Counted from the stretch's first letter, positions 20,625-30,226 are shown. The stretch is DNA of 64,000 nucleotides from Diabrotica undecimpunctata (GCF_040954645.1 NC_092806.1:79642641-79706640), one strand, 5' to 3'. Numbers and translations are program-made. The notes: a model not told the origin generated them from the sequence alone.

Positions 20625-22270
20625 TCCCAAAGAGCAGAATAGCCGAAGTACTTCGTCAGTTACACGACAGTCCATCAGGAGGGCAGTTTGGTGTAAAGAA
20701 AACCCTTCAGCGAATTCGGGAACGGTTTTATTGGATGAACAGTTCCGACGACGTAAAAGACTGGTGTAAGAAATGTACTATTTGTGCTACGAGTAACGGG
20801 CCTTACCGAAAAAGGAGAGCTCCTATGAGACAATATAATGTTGGAAGCCCGTTTGAAAGAATAGCCTTGGACATTGCTGGGCCATTTCCAGAAAGTGAAA
20901 ATGGAGGCAAGTACATGTTGGTAGTAATGGATTACTTTACTAAGTGGGTCGAGATTTACGCACTTCCAGACCAGAAGGCCGCCACCGTTGCAGATAAGTT
21001 GATCCAAGAATATATCAGCCGATTTGGAGTGCCTTTGGAGATACATAGTGACCAAGGCAGGAACTTCGAAAGCGATCTATTCCAAGGAATATGTGATAGA
21101 CTAGGCATGAAGAAAACAAGAACTACAGCATATCATCCGCAATCTGATGGTATGGTAGAACGGATGAATAGGACAGTCGGCAAGTATTTGACAAAGATGG
21201 TGTCCGATCATCAGCGAGACTGGGACCAATACCTTCCGTTCTTCACAATGGCCTACAGATCTGCTGTTAACGAATCAACAGGCCAGACACCAGCCAGAGT
21301 CCTATTCGGACGCGAAATGCGACTACCTTGTGATCTAGAGTTTGGGTGTCGACCTGGAGAAGATGTAGCAGGGGAAGATTATGTGATCGAATTACGAAGA
21401 AGAATGGACGATGTACATGAGTTGGTCCGTTCCCACCTTCAGATCGCTAGCGACCGAATGAAGAAACGGTACGATACACAAGCCGAAAAGGGTTGCTTTA
21501 AGAAGAACGACAAAGTCTGGCTCTATAATCCCAAGAAGCGTAAAGGTTGTTCTCCTAAATTGCAGCAGTTTTGGGAAGGCCCATACCAAATTATGGAGAA
21601 GATCAACGATGTCATCTACCGATTAAGCAAGATTCCGAAGGGAAAGCCGATGATAGTACACCATAACCGGCTGGCGTCTTTCGAAGGTGACCACGACGTA
21701 GATGAAGAAGTGGAAGTAAACCAAGTCCAAGACGTGTCTGACCTCACGTTTGAGGAATTCATGGGTGCCTATGGAGGTACCGGTAAAGCAAGACATGGTG
21801 TTACCACTGAAGAAAAGCAAGATCTACTCGCGCTCCCCGATGACTACTCGCTGGCCCTTACCATCCCGGCCAGTATCAAAGACGCACCAGGGTTGGCATC
21901 CGTCTGTCGAAGGAAGTTTGGTCGAGTTGCAGAACTTCAATGCCAGGTGCCAGCTCCCGGTAAAACCTTGAAACTCCAAGATGCATCACGTTACCTTTTC
22001 TACCTGGTAACAAAAGACACTGCCCGTGACCAACCTACCTACCGAGATGTATGGGAAGCCTTACTTCAATTGAGAGAGCACGTACTAGAGTCCGACGTGC
22101 AAAGGTTAGCCATGCCAAAGTTGGAGTGCCGTCAATTAGATTGGAGGGTTATCCGAAATATGGTAGAGGAGATCTTTAAAGACACCGAAGTCCAGGTGTT
22201 AGTCTGTTGCAATCCGCATAGTTACTGGTGCGGAGAGAAAACCGTTCCTTGTCATTTTTATACAACTTGA
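20531..22270 (+). CDS. element A integrase fused to a macro domain
   Basis: One open frame of 579 codons; the authentic part starts near 20592, where RNase H shifts frame. The zinc-binding end reads LHDSPSGGQFGV...CKKCTIC, with Gln where the second His is expected. The core has ALDIAGPFPE (Asp), IHSDQGRNF (Asp) and DGMVERMNRT (Glu). After the C-terminal fold (KVWLYNPKKRKG, GPYQIMEKI, HHNRLASF) comes an acidic linker, then residues about 437-560: LPDDYSLALTIP, GLASVCRRKFGRVAEL, ASRYLFYLVTKDTA, QPTYRDVWEALLQLREH, AMPKLECRQLDWRVI, VEEIFKDTEVQVLVC. These match the order and spacing of a TARG1/OARD1-type macro domain, which binds or removes ADP-ribose. The Lys of the YLVTK stretch is kept; the glycine loops are altered. 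A chromodomain, the usual extra module here, is absent. Confidence 0.9.
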   Translation: MGPVGLIHHGRWLAQTSPENDDGSEKRRQLVIPKSRIAEVLRQLHDSPSGGQFGVKKTLQRIRERFYWMNSSDDVKDWCKKCTICATSNGPYRKRRAPMRQYNVGSPFERIALDIAGPFPESENGGKYMLVVMDYFTKWVEIYALPDQKAATVADKLIQEYISRFGVPLEIHSDQGRNFESDLFQGICDRLGMKKTRTTAYHPQSDGMVERMNRTVGKYLTKMVSDHQRDWDQYLPFFTMAYRSAVNESTGQTPARVLFGREMRLPCDLEFGCRPGEDVAGEDYVIELRRRMDDVHELVRSHLQIASDRMKKRYDTQAEKGCFKKNDKVWLYNPKKRKGCSPKLQQFWEGPYQIMEKINDVIYRLSKIPKGKPMIVHHNRLASFEGDHDVDEEVEVNQVQDVSDLTFEEFMGAYGGTGKARHGVTTEEKQDLLALPDDYSLALTIPASIKDAPGLASVCRRKFGRVAELQCQVPAPGKTLKLQDASRYLFYLVTKDTARDQPTYRDVWEALLQLREHVLESDVQRLAMPKLECRQLDWRVIRNMVEEIFKDTEVQVLVCCNPHSYWCGEKTVPCHFYTT

Positions 22271-22367
22271 AGTTGTAAAAGAGGGTCCAGTTGCCGATAC
22301 CAGCATACCGTTCCAGTTCTAGTCCCGACAAGGTTCCAGGAGGAACCATCTTTTGAGAGGGGGGCAA

Positions 22368-22760
22368 TGTTACGTAAAAATATGAGTCATATTAAAAACC
22401 TGTAAACATGTTTATTACTAATATCCTTATTTATTCGAGTATTTTCTAGGTCATGAATACCTGACACACGATGTTATAAAAAAAGAGTTCGAGGCGAGTC
22501 GATGGGAAATCCAGTTTGCCTTTACCTTTTTCGCCGCCCAGTCTAGTCGAGAGGATTGTCGACTTTTCGAGATAACGGCAGTTTTTGTATATAAACGAAA
22601 CATTTTATATGGAGGAACAGTTAATTAATAAAAGATTCGCGCCCGCGATTTAAATGTTACGTTCGTCTATATAAATTATTGTAAGATAAATTAATATAAA
22701 TAAAAATAAATTAAATTCGTAAGTGTTATAAATATTGAACCTTTAAATAAATTCACTACA
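22368..22760 (+). repeat. 3' LTR of element A
   Basis: 393 bp, preceded by the polypurine tract GAGAGGGGGG (22355-22364) and beginning TGTTACG. It ends 'aattcactaca' at 22760, followed by the right half of the target repeat. Confidence 0.93.
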
Positions 22761-22860
22761 ATACACTCATATAAATACTTTCTATAATATTCTCTAGTAT
22801 ATAACTTATAAATTATTTCTTTAAACACTACCTTTGTTTCTCCTATATTTAATATCATCT

Positions 22861-22862
<2 letters not shown>
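22761..22862 (-). repeat. right half of the repeat split by element A
   Basis: In reverse complement this matches 27930-28033, for example 'aatttataagttatatac' and 'gagaatattat'. A (TA)n tract adjoins it here and at the same edge of the other copy (27875-27929), so the microsatellite belongs to this repeat. Confidence 0.8.

Positions 22863-22932
<70 letters not shown>
22863..22932. repeat. (TA)n microsatellite
   Basis: About 35 TA units between the split repeat and the LTR-like block that begins at 22934. Confidence 0.95.
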
Positions 22933-22933
<1 letters not shown>

Positions 22934-22936
<3 letters not shown>

Positions 22937-23936
22937 GATATTTAAAGTCTTGGTGCGCCAAGCAATAATTAGCTAATTAATTTTTTTGATTAATTAAAAT
23001 TATTTAAATGATACGATTATGACTCTATCACAATTTTTAATTCTTTTATCTCAGGGTTAAATTCGTGCTTCAATATCTATGCTATTACATGTGAAAGGTA
23101 AGGTCCAAAGAATACCGGAATAATAAAAAACACATATGATCTAACACTATATATTGAAATAAAAATAATGAAATAATTCACACTCAAAAGTTTTCAATAA
23201 ACAAATCTCATATAATGATTCTCAAAATTTTGTTCTACGTACGTGAACAATCAAAATTAATGGTACAAACAATATTAATTGAAATCTCAAAATCCCAAAC
23301 TATTCTAACTCTCCTAATCAAAATATTTATATCCTTTCTAAATTAAGTGTAAAAATTGTGTTTCAAAATCAATAAAAGAAAAAAAACTGCAGAAAACAAA
23401 AATATCTCTCTCTGATGATGAGTGGTCCAAATCCTTGCTCCTTGTAGACTATATTATCTCCTCTCAACCGCTCCCTATGTAATCAGCAATCTTACAATAG
23501 ATTGTTGCAAGTATATCGTCCTTAATGATCTCCTTCAAAAGCACAAATCATTCAAATTATGATAGCCTTTCTCCTCTCGATAAACTGAATCTCTCGTTGG
23601 CCCGAGTGAAAAATGACTCTTGGAATATCTTCTCTTTACGATAAACTGAATCTCTCGTTGGCCTGAACAGTGACTCTTGGAATATAAGTAGAAAAATATG
23701 ACTTACAATATTTTGCTGCTTCAGCTGCTGTCAGATACACTAACTCCACAAAAACTCACTAACATTCAACACTACTGCTTGCTACTTCTCGGGAACCGCC
23801 AGAGAACAATCACTGTTCGTCTTACAGACTTGGAAAACCAACTGATTATCTTTTCTCTCTCCTCAATCTCGCTAAACTTTCATTCCTACATACCTATCCC
23901 ACCTTTTTCAATCTCCGCCAATCAAAACTCGTCACA
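22934..23936 (-). repeat. probable solo or end LTR of an unidentified retrotransposon
   Basis: About 1.0 kb bounded by TGTGA at 22934 and TCACA at 23936. Read on the minus strand it starts TGTGACGAGTTTTGATTGG directly after a polypurine-like 'aaaaatggggga', as a 3' LTR would. It contains 'ggatataaat' as a possible TATA box and a 61-bp tandem duplication. No partner LTR or internal coding region was identified, so the call rests on termini and polypurine context. Confidence 0.5.
23578..23692. repeat. 61-bp tandem duplication inside the LTR-like block
   Basis: 'cgataaactgaatctctcg' begins at 23578 and again at 23639. Each copy runs on to 'tgactcttggaatat'. Confidence 0.85.
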
Positions 23937-24339
23937 ATTCCCCCATTTTTTCATTTCGATAACAAACAAATTTTTACCTATAATTATAAAATTTCCTAAA
24001 ACTTATTTACAAATAATATTTTTCTATAATTCTTAAAAACTAACAAAAACCTCTTTCTAAAATCTCTTCTATTGTCTCTAATCACTGCATTAATGTATTT
24101 GGAAAACCCGGTTCAATTGTCTTTGGATTTCACTTAAAATTATGCGGGTCACTCAAGTATCACAAAAATAATTTATGCATAGCTTACATTTTGTTTAATA
24201 CAGGTAATCCAAGAATTTAAAAACTTTCCTTCTTCGAAATGTTTGTTGGTTATTATCCTACTTATTTGAATTATTTTAATGTTTTTGAACTTTGAAATAT
24301 TTTAATCAACCCAATATTTTTCTCGATTTTACATATCAT

Positions 24340-24343
<4 letters not shown>
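23937..24343. other. AT-rich stretch, perhaps internal end of the same retrotransposon
   Basis: It directly follows the polypurine-like tract (plus strand 'attcccccattttt'). No coding region can be recognised on either strand. Confidence 0.35.

Positions 24344-24409
<66 letters not shown>
24344..24409. repeat. (TA)n microsatellite
   Basis: About 33 TA units. Between it and the next array at 24598 lie about 190 bases without a gene, including the G-rich 'gatacggggggtgagagggt'. Confidence 0.95.
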
Positions 24410-24411
<2 letters not shown>

Positions 24412-24594
24412 ATGTATATTTAAAGAAGTAATTTAAAAAAAATTAAGGGATGATACGGGGGGTGAGAGGGTGCATTTCCCAGCAACCTTAAATATAAGCT
24501 CTCCACCTTCAAATATTAATTGACGTATTTTGGCGTTTTTCCCAAAAACTAGAAGTTCAAAAGTTATTTAAGGTGAATAATTTTATTTGAAAAG

Positions 24595-24597
<3 letters not shown>

Positions 24598-24672
<75 letters not shown>
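24598..24672. repeat. (TA)n microsatellite at a Penelope 3' end
   Basis: About 37 TA units immediately next to the minus-strand 3' end of the Penelope-like fragment. Confidence 0.95.
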
Positions 24673-24676
<4 letters not shown>

Positions 24677-24682
24677 TCTGAA

Positions 24683-24720
24683 TCCAAGCTTTCGGTGGTT
24701 TTTTGCCACCTTTATCAAGG
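24683..24720 (-). other. degenerate hammerhead-like motif in Penelope 3' end
   Basis: On the minus strand: CCTTGATAAA, then GGTGG-loop-CCACC, then GAAAGC. This follows the CUGANGA / stem II / GAAA plan of hammerhead ribozymes, which are known in Penelope-like elements, but the first core has changed (TTGATAA). Other copies lie at 27715-27752 and, without the first core, at 26781-26806. Confidence 0.4.
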
Positions 24721-25313
24721 TCTACAAAGAAAATTACTATGTTGTAACAATTTGGATGATGGAATAAAAAAGCTATAAGAAACTTAGCCGAATGTAAGAT
24801 TCGTGGCATAAACAACGTTAAATAACATGATAAATATGTACTTCAATTTCAACTAACCTTAAAAATGTTACTGTTTAAAAGACACTTTGACAATTAATAA
24901 ATACGTTAAAAATTTTAAAAACCAAAATGAAAGACGACATGTTAAAACAGTCGTCGTTGCAAACTTGATTTCAGTTACATTTTACGAGCAGAAAGAGAGA
25001 AAGTGGGAGGACAATTATTGTTTAAATAGTTTGAAGAAAATACAAAAAAACAACTTTCAAACTAATCTCCAACAAAATACTGTTTATGAATTTTGAGTAC
25101 TACCAACTGTATTACCAACTTGAAATTGAGCGGGAAATTACAAATATTATTTATAACATAAACAATAAAAAGAAAATAGTATTTAGTAAATAGGTTTAGA
25201 AAAAACAACCAAACAAAACAAAACCGAATTAATAACTGAAGTTTGATCAAAAAAATTCAATTAATAAAGAAATTTTAAAAAAGAGAAAAGAAAACTCTGA
25301 GATGCGAAATAGC

Positions 25314-26033
25314 TCAGTCAAAAGTCAATATAAAATTGTAAATTTTGCTAAGATTCTGGATCTCAGATCCTTTATTCAGATTGTTATTATCACTCTTGCT
25401 GATATGTACCATCTCTAAGAAAGTTCTCTTAAATTTATTTTTCTCTCTGGCTAATATTTTTACATTGTTGAAATCTATCTTATGGTCTAGATCGATAGTA
25501 TGCTCTGCCAAAGCACAAGTAGGTTTGTTTAATCTACAGTCACTCTTATGAGAAATGATACGACTAGACAGATTCCTTCCAGTTTCACCAATGTACGTGG
25601 ATGGACATTCAGTACATTGAATGCAATAAACGACATCTGTAGTCTCTAAAGTAGTTAGGGGTTGTTTTATTTTACGTAGGTTTTTACATAGCTGACGTAT
25701 GGTTTTGATGTTCTTGTTAGCTATTTTGATATTCTTAAATTCTTTGAAAATCTTAGTGAGTTCAATGGTTAGTTTCGGAATATATGGAAGGGCATAAAAA
25801 TACACACTTGTTGGAGCAGAATTAATTTGTGCAGATGGCACTGATTGTGACATAGTAAGAATGTTATTTCTATTAACAAAAGGAACATTAAAAATTAATT
25901 TGTTAATCAGTCTTGGAGGATATGAATTTTCAACAAAAATATTACGTAAGAGGTTGAGATCATGTTGGAGATAATCCTGATGTGATAACCTTTTGACACG
26001 TACTTTCATCGCTAGGACTAAATTAGTTTTCAT
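25314..26033 (-). pseudogene. Penelope-like GIY-YIG endonuclease end, 5' truncated
   Basis: 239 open codons. The region from about residue 135 carries VVYCIQCTECPSTYIGETGR, the GIY-YIG core with the Cys pair typical of Penelope-like elements. It is followed by LSSRIISHKSD, CALAEHTIDLDHKIDFNNVKI and KFKRTFLEMVHI. GIY-YIG cuts the target DNA during insertion. The first 130 residues resemble the stretch between RT and endonuclease. The RT itself is absent, cut off at the palindromic junction near 26040. The apparent start codon is not the real one. Confidence 0.88.
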
Positions 26034-26053
26034 CCTAGGAGGATGGAAATGCT

Positions 26054-26251
26054 TTGGCAGACCATACTGTCGATCTAGACCGTAAGATAGATTTCAACAA
26101 TGTAAAAATATTAGCCAGAGAGAAAAATAAATTTAAGAGAACTTTCTTAGAGATGGTACATATTAGCAAGAGTGATAATAACAATCTGGATAAAGGATCT
26201 GAGATCCAGAATCTTAGCAAAATTTACAATTTTATATTGACTTTTGACTGA
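26054..26251 (+). pseudogene. second Penelope-like endonuclease C-terminus
   Basis: 65 codons nearly identical to the end of the minus-strand copy (DFNNVKILAREKNKFKRTF, LSKIYNFILTFD) but on the plus strand. The GIY-YIG core is missing, so this is a shorter truncation of the same family. Confidence 0.85.
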
Positions 26252-26923
26252 GCTATTTTGCATATCAGAGTTTTCTTTTCTCTTTTTTAAAATTTCTTTA
26301 TTAATTAAATTTTTTTGATCAAACTTCAGTTATTAATTCAGTTTTGTTTTGTTTGGTTGTTTTTTCTAAACCTATTTACTAAATACTATTTTCTTTTTAT
26401 TGTTTATGTTATAAATAGTATTTGTAATTTCCCGCTCAATTTCAAGTTGGTAGTACTCAAAATTCATAAACAGTATTTTGTTGGACATTAGTTGAAAGTT
26501 GTTTTTTTGTATTTTCTTCAAACTATTTAAACAATGATTGTCCTCCCACTTTCTCCCTTTCTGCTCGTCGTCCCAACATGTCTTTCATTTTGGTTTTTAA
26601 AATTTTTAACGTATTTATTAATTGTCAAAGTGTCTTTTAAACAGTAACATTTTTAAGGTTAGTTGCAATTGCAGTACATATCATGTTATTTAACGTTGTT
26701 GTTTATGCCACGAATCTTACATTCGGGTAAGTTTTTTATAGCTTTTTTATTGCATCATTCAAATTATTACAACATAGACAGGTGGCAAAAAACCACCGAA
26801 AGCTTGGATTCAGGAAAAATAGTACGCCTTAGCGAAGCTCTATTTTTTATTGACTACCACACCCAAAAAGAAAAAAGTATTTACATATTTTTTCCAAACT
26901 AGTCAAAAAAAATTTTGAAATTG

Positions 26924-27637
26924 AACATTGAAAAGATATAAATACTCGGTGATTTGGATTCAAGATAGTCAGTCAGTCAGTATGCAGTCTGTATATAGTT
27001 AGTCAGTTGGGGAGATTTTCAAGATAGTAAAGTCAGTATAAAGAGACACACAGTTAGTAAGCAGTCAGTATGAAGTCAGTAAAAAGTCATTAGTCAGTCA
27101 GAATTAGGAAGAAAGTATAAAGTATGCAATAATCAGTGATTTAGTAGTAAAATTTGATAGTATTGGAAAAAATATTAGAAGAATATTGGTTATATATAAA
27201 AGAAGAATAAAAATAAATGCTATTAAGAAGAAAAATATTTTAAATTGGTGGAAGCTGATAATTGGAAAAAGTAATTTCACAAAAATAAGGATAACCGAGG
27301 CTGAGAACGAAGACATTGAGTGGTGATTAAAATCTTTATTTTGGAGAACAGTTTCATTTAGGCATTCAGTGACAGAAAGGTACAAAATTTTGTTTAAAAT
27401 TTACATTGTCTATATAATTTAATTAGTTTCATAAGAATTTCAATTTAAAGATAGTTTATTTTAAATTTTACATTGGTTATGTTAGATATATATGTGTGTT
27501 TCATAATAGATACAATAAAGATAATTTCAAAAAGTGCTTACAAACTAATTCTTTGAGAACCGCGATAAAAGCCCTATGTATATTATTAAAAAACACTCAT
27601 TGCTCATAAAATCATTCACAAATAATACATCATCACA
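26924..27637 (+). repeat. LTR, family B, copy 1 (5' part missing)
   Basis: Matches 28465-29176 over about 710 bases apart from one divergent block of some 60 bases near 27190. It has a TATA-like 'gatataaatactcgg', a stretch rich in 'agtcagtcagta', and ends in 'catcatcaca'. A primer-binding site follows at 27641. The left edge abuts a Penelope 3' end instead of an LTR start, so the first part of the LTR is missing. Confidence 0.75.
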
Positions 27638-27640
27638 AAT

Positions 27641-27658
27641 TGGCGCCCAACGTGGGGC
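27641..27658 (+). other. primer-binding site after LTR B
   Basis: TGGCGCCCAACGTGGGGC lies three bases after the end of the LTR. Its form (TGGCGCC...) is that of a tRNA primer site for reverse transcription; the tRNA was not identified. Confidence 0.8.
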
Positions 27659-27664
27659 TCTCTA

Positions 27665-27872
27665 TTTTTTATTGCATCATTCAAATTATTACAACATAGT
27701 AATTTTCTTTGCAGACCTTGATAAAGGTGGCAAAAAACCACCGAAAGCTTGGATTCAGGATAAATAGTACGCCTTAGCAAAGCTCTATTTTTTATTGACT
27801 ACCACACCCAAAAAGAAAAAAGTATTTACATATTTTTCCCAAACTAGTCAAAACAAATTTGGACTACTTTTT

Positions 27873-27874
<2 letters not shown>
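27665..27874 (+). mobile_element. Penelope 3' end fragment within element B
   Basis: About 210 bases matching 26745-26920 ('aaaaaaccaccgaaagcttgg', 'gactaccacacccaaaaag'), inserted just after the primer site of LTR B and followed by a (TA)n tract. It holds the fullest hammerhead-like motif of this family (27715-27752). Confidence 0.75.

Positions 27875-27929
<55 letters not shown>
27875..27929. repeat. (TA)n microsatellite
   Basis: About 27 TA units between the Penelope end and the repeat at 27930. Confidence 0.95.
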
Positions 27930-27931
<2 letters not shown>

Positions 27932-28115
27932 AGATGATATTAATTAAACATAGGAGAAAGAAAAATAGTGATTAAAAATAATTTATAAGTTATATACTAG
28001 AGAATATTATAAAATATATTTATATGAGGGCATTCTTAAGGAATTAACATAATAATAAGTTTAAAAAGTGTTTAAGTTACAATGTATTTGGTTATTTTAA
28101 TAATTATAATATTGT
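27930..28115 (+). repeat. nearly uninterrupted copy of the element A target repeat
   Basis: Bases 27930-28033 match the reverse of 22761-22862, and bases 28050-28115 match the reverse of 14130-14190. The 16 or so bases between are absent from the split copy. This shows the locus as it was before element A entered. Confidence 0.78.
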
Positions 28116-28464
28116 AAATATATTTAAGTGAGCCATGTGCATAGGCAACCAAATATACTCTGAAAGTGACAGTTGGATAATGGTTGCGAATGTAAAGTGG
28201 GGTTATTTGTTAATTTAAGATGTTTAGTTTACATATAGTTACGGATTTGAAATAGTGTAATTTATTGATTCGGGGTGTTTAATTTACATATAAGTTTATA
28301 TTCTGATTTGAAAAGCCTAAATGTCAATAAAATTCTCGATAGAAAAGTAAAGAATTCTCTAGAACACAAAGTTAACCCTGTTTGCGAGGACAGACTATTC
28401 GAGAACATTCATATATGTACGAAATAGAACAATTCGAATATGATTTCTTGCCAGATGATTCTGG
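28116..28464. other. possible U3 part of LTR B
   Basis: About 350 bases without a gene directly upstream of the shared part of LTR B copy 2. If the full LTR starts near 28134 (TGTGCATAGG), its length would be about 1.04 kb. That is inference, as copy 1 lacks this part. Confidence 0.35.
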
Positions 28465-29173
28465 AACATTGAAAAGATATAAATACTCGGTGATTTGGAT
28501 TCAAGATAGTCGGTCAGTCAGTATGCAGTGAGTATATAGTTAGCCAGTTGGGGAGATTTTCAAGATAGTAAAGTCAGTATAAAGAGACACACAGTTAGTA
28601 AGCAGTCAGTATGAAGTCAGTAAAAAGTCATTAGTCAGTCAGAATTAGGAAGAAAGTATAAAGTATGCAATAATCAGTGATTTAGTAGTAAAATTTGATA
28701 GTATTGGAAAGTATATTAGAAGAATATTGGTTGGAGATCAGAAGAAATTAAAATTATAATAGTTATATGGTGATTGGATATTGGTATATTGGAAGCTGAT
28801 AATTGGAAAAAGTAATTTCACAAAAACAAGGATAACCGAGGCTGAGAACGAAGACATTGAGTGGTGATTAAAATCTTTATTTTGGAGAACAGTTTCATTT
28901 AGGCATTCAGTTACAGAAAGGTACAAAATTTTGTTTAAAATTTACATTGTCTATATAATTTAATTAGTTTCATAAGAATTTCAATTTAAAGATAGTTTAT
29001 TTTAAATTTTACATTGGTTATGTTAGATATATATGTGTTTCATAATAGATACAATAAAGATAATTTCAAAAAGTGCTTACAAACTAATTCTTTGAGAACC
29101 GCGATAAAAACCCTATATATATTATTAAACAACACTCATTGCTCATAAAATCATTCACAAATAATACATCATC

Positions 29174-29176
<3 letters not shown>
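28465..29176 (+). repeat. LTR, family B, copy 2
   Basis: Second copy of the sequence at 26924-27637, in the same orientation and ending 'catcatcaca'. It is followed by (TA)n instead of a primer site, as expected for a 3' LTR or a solo LTR. No coding region lies between the two LTRs, only about 830 bases of other repeats. Confidence 0.75.

Positions 29177-29247
<71 letters not shown>
29177..29247. repeat. (TA)n microsatellite
   Basis: About 35 TA units after LTR B copy 2. Confidence 0.95.
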
Positions 29248-29248
<1 letters not shown>

Positions 29249-29737
29249 GGGATGTTAATGAGAATTTTGGCATATTGGCAAAGGAAAAGAACCATTCAAA
29301 AGGTGTTTTCGTAGAAATGTGTTAATAAAAAGTCTTACATAGATAAACTGAGCAACATTTATTGTTACTTACTGGAAAAACATCCAAAATAGAATTAATA
29401 TCTACCTGTACCTACATAAATTACACTTATATGCATAACATGTTGCATACTATTAAGACAGGTCTAAAAATTAAAATCATATATGTGTCAGATGACAAGC
29501 TAAGTTTTACTATCTGTACCTAAATTTTAAAAATTTTAAAATGTATTTTGTCCATTATTTTATATTTTATATGTGTGTTATTAATGTTGAGTGTCAATGC
29601 TTTTACAAATAATCTCATCGACTAGTAAGTTGCACTGAAGAATTGTGATATTTTTCTTATTACAATGTCTTGAAAAAGGAATAAACCCATTCCGAAAGCT
29701 AGACAAAAAGTCAAAAGAGTGTTTCATTAACATCCCG
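29248..29737 (+). mobile_element. short element with inverted CGGGATGTTAATGA ends
   Basis: CGGGATGTTAATGA at 29248-29261 is inverted as TCATTAACATCCCG at 29724-29737. Near the right end is CTTGAAAAA, GGAAT-loop-ATTCC, GAAAGC, a hammerhead-like layout as in the Penelope ends nearby. No coding region. It may be a non-coding Penelope-derived copy. It ends about 80 bases before the first XPC exon. Confidence 0.5.
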
Positions 29738-29817
29738 GCCAATTTTGTGACTGCAACCTTAATAAACTGTGTTGTTTGTATAGTACTATAATATTCCCTT
29801 AATCTTGATATTTTCAG

Positions 29818-29986
29818 TTGTCCAATTCCGTGATAACAGATCAGTTATTGGAAATCTATGGCCCATGGCAAACAACAGACTACGATCCACCTACTGCTGA
29901 AAACGGAGTTGTTCCAAGAAATGCTTTTGGTAACGTAGAATTATTCAAACCATGTATGTTACCAAAAAAGACAGTACATCTAAAAT
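29818..29986 (+). CDS. XPC: XPC/Rad4 exon (BHD2 end and start of BHD3)
   Basis: A 169-base exon between a splice acceptor (ttttcag, ending 29817) and a donor (gtaagt, from 29987). It reads LSNSVITDQLLEIYGPWQ, TTDYDPPTAENGVVPRNAFG and NVELFKPCMLPKKTVHLK without a stop. This is the conserved beta-hairpin region of XPC (yeast Rad4), the damage sensor that starts global nucleotide-excision repair by flipping out bases opposite a lesion. YGPWQT belongs to the end of BHD2; VPRNAFGNVELF opens BHD3. The exon ends after the first base of a codon. Good codon structure and consensus splice sites mark it as a live host gene among dead repeats. Confidence 0.93.
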
Positions 29987-30071
29987 GTAAGTACTAAAAA
30001 GTAATGGTGATCTTTTCCAATGTTCCAATGTTGCATAGAGTTATTTTAATTGACATATTATATATTTGCAG

Positions 30072-30226
30072 TGCCTGGATTGAATAAAGTTTGTAAAAAA
30101 TTAAATATTGATTGCGCTTCCGCCATAGTTGGATTCGATTTCCATGGAGGATGGAGCCACCCAGTTTATGATGGATTTGTTGTTTGTGAGGAATTTACCG
30201 ATGTTTTGATAGCTGCATGGGAACAA
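30072..30226 (+). CDS. XPC: XPC/Rad4 exon (rest of BHD3)
   Basis: A 155-base exon after an acceptor (tttgcag, ending 30071) and before a donor (gtaagt, from 30227). Its first two bases complete the codon split by the previous intron. It reads LPGLNKVCKKLNIDCASAIV, GFDFHGGWSHPVYDGFVV and CEEFTDVLIAAWEQ. GFDFHGG and PVxDGxVVCEEF are the signature of the BHD3 fold in XPC/Rad4. The intron between the two exons is only 85 bases. The next exon, expected to encode the basic NWKxLIxGLLIRE tail, was not found in the remaining 34 kb, so the following intron may be very long. Confidence 0.93.

Larger units (their letters stand above)
24673..26923. mobile_element. inverted pair of Penelope-like retroelement fragments
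   Basis: Two 5'-truncated copies lie tail-outward. The left copy is on the minus strand (24673-26040) and the right copy on the plus strand (26046-26923). The shared part gives inverted arms of roughly 800 bases (about 24673-25515 against about 26048-26815). The copies meet at CATCCTAGGAGGATG (about 26031-26045), itself a short palindrome. The coding part is the GIY-YIG endonuclease end of a Penelope-like element. The reverse transcriptase is missing from both copies. Penelope elements commonly insert as 5'-truncated and inverted copies. Confidence 0.85.

Noticed and set aside
27000..27100. CRISPR-like array of 'agtcagtcagta' units
   Set aside because: Spacing is irregular, the units are too short, and the same block recurs in LTR copy 2; it is simple-sequence structure in an LTR.
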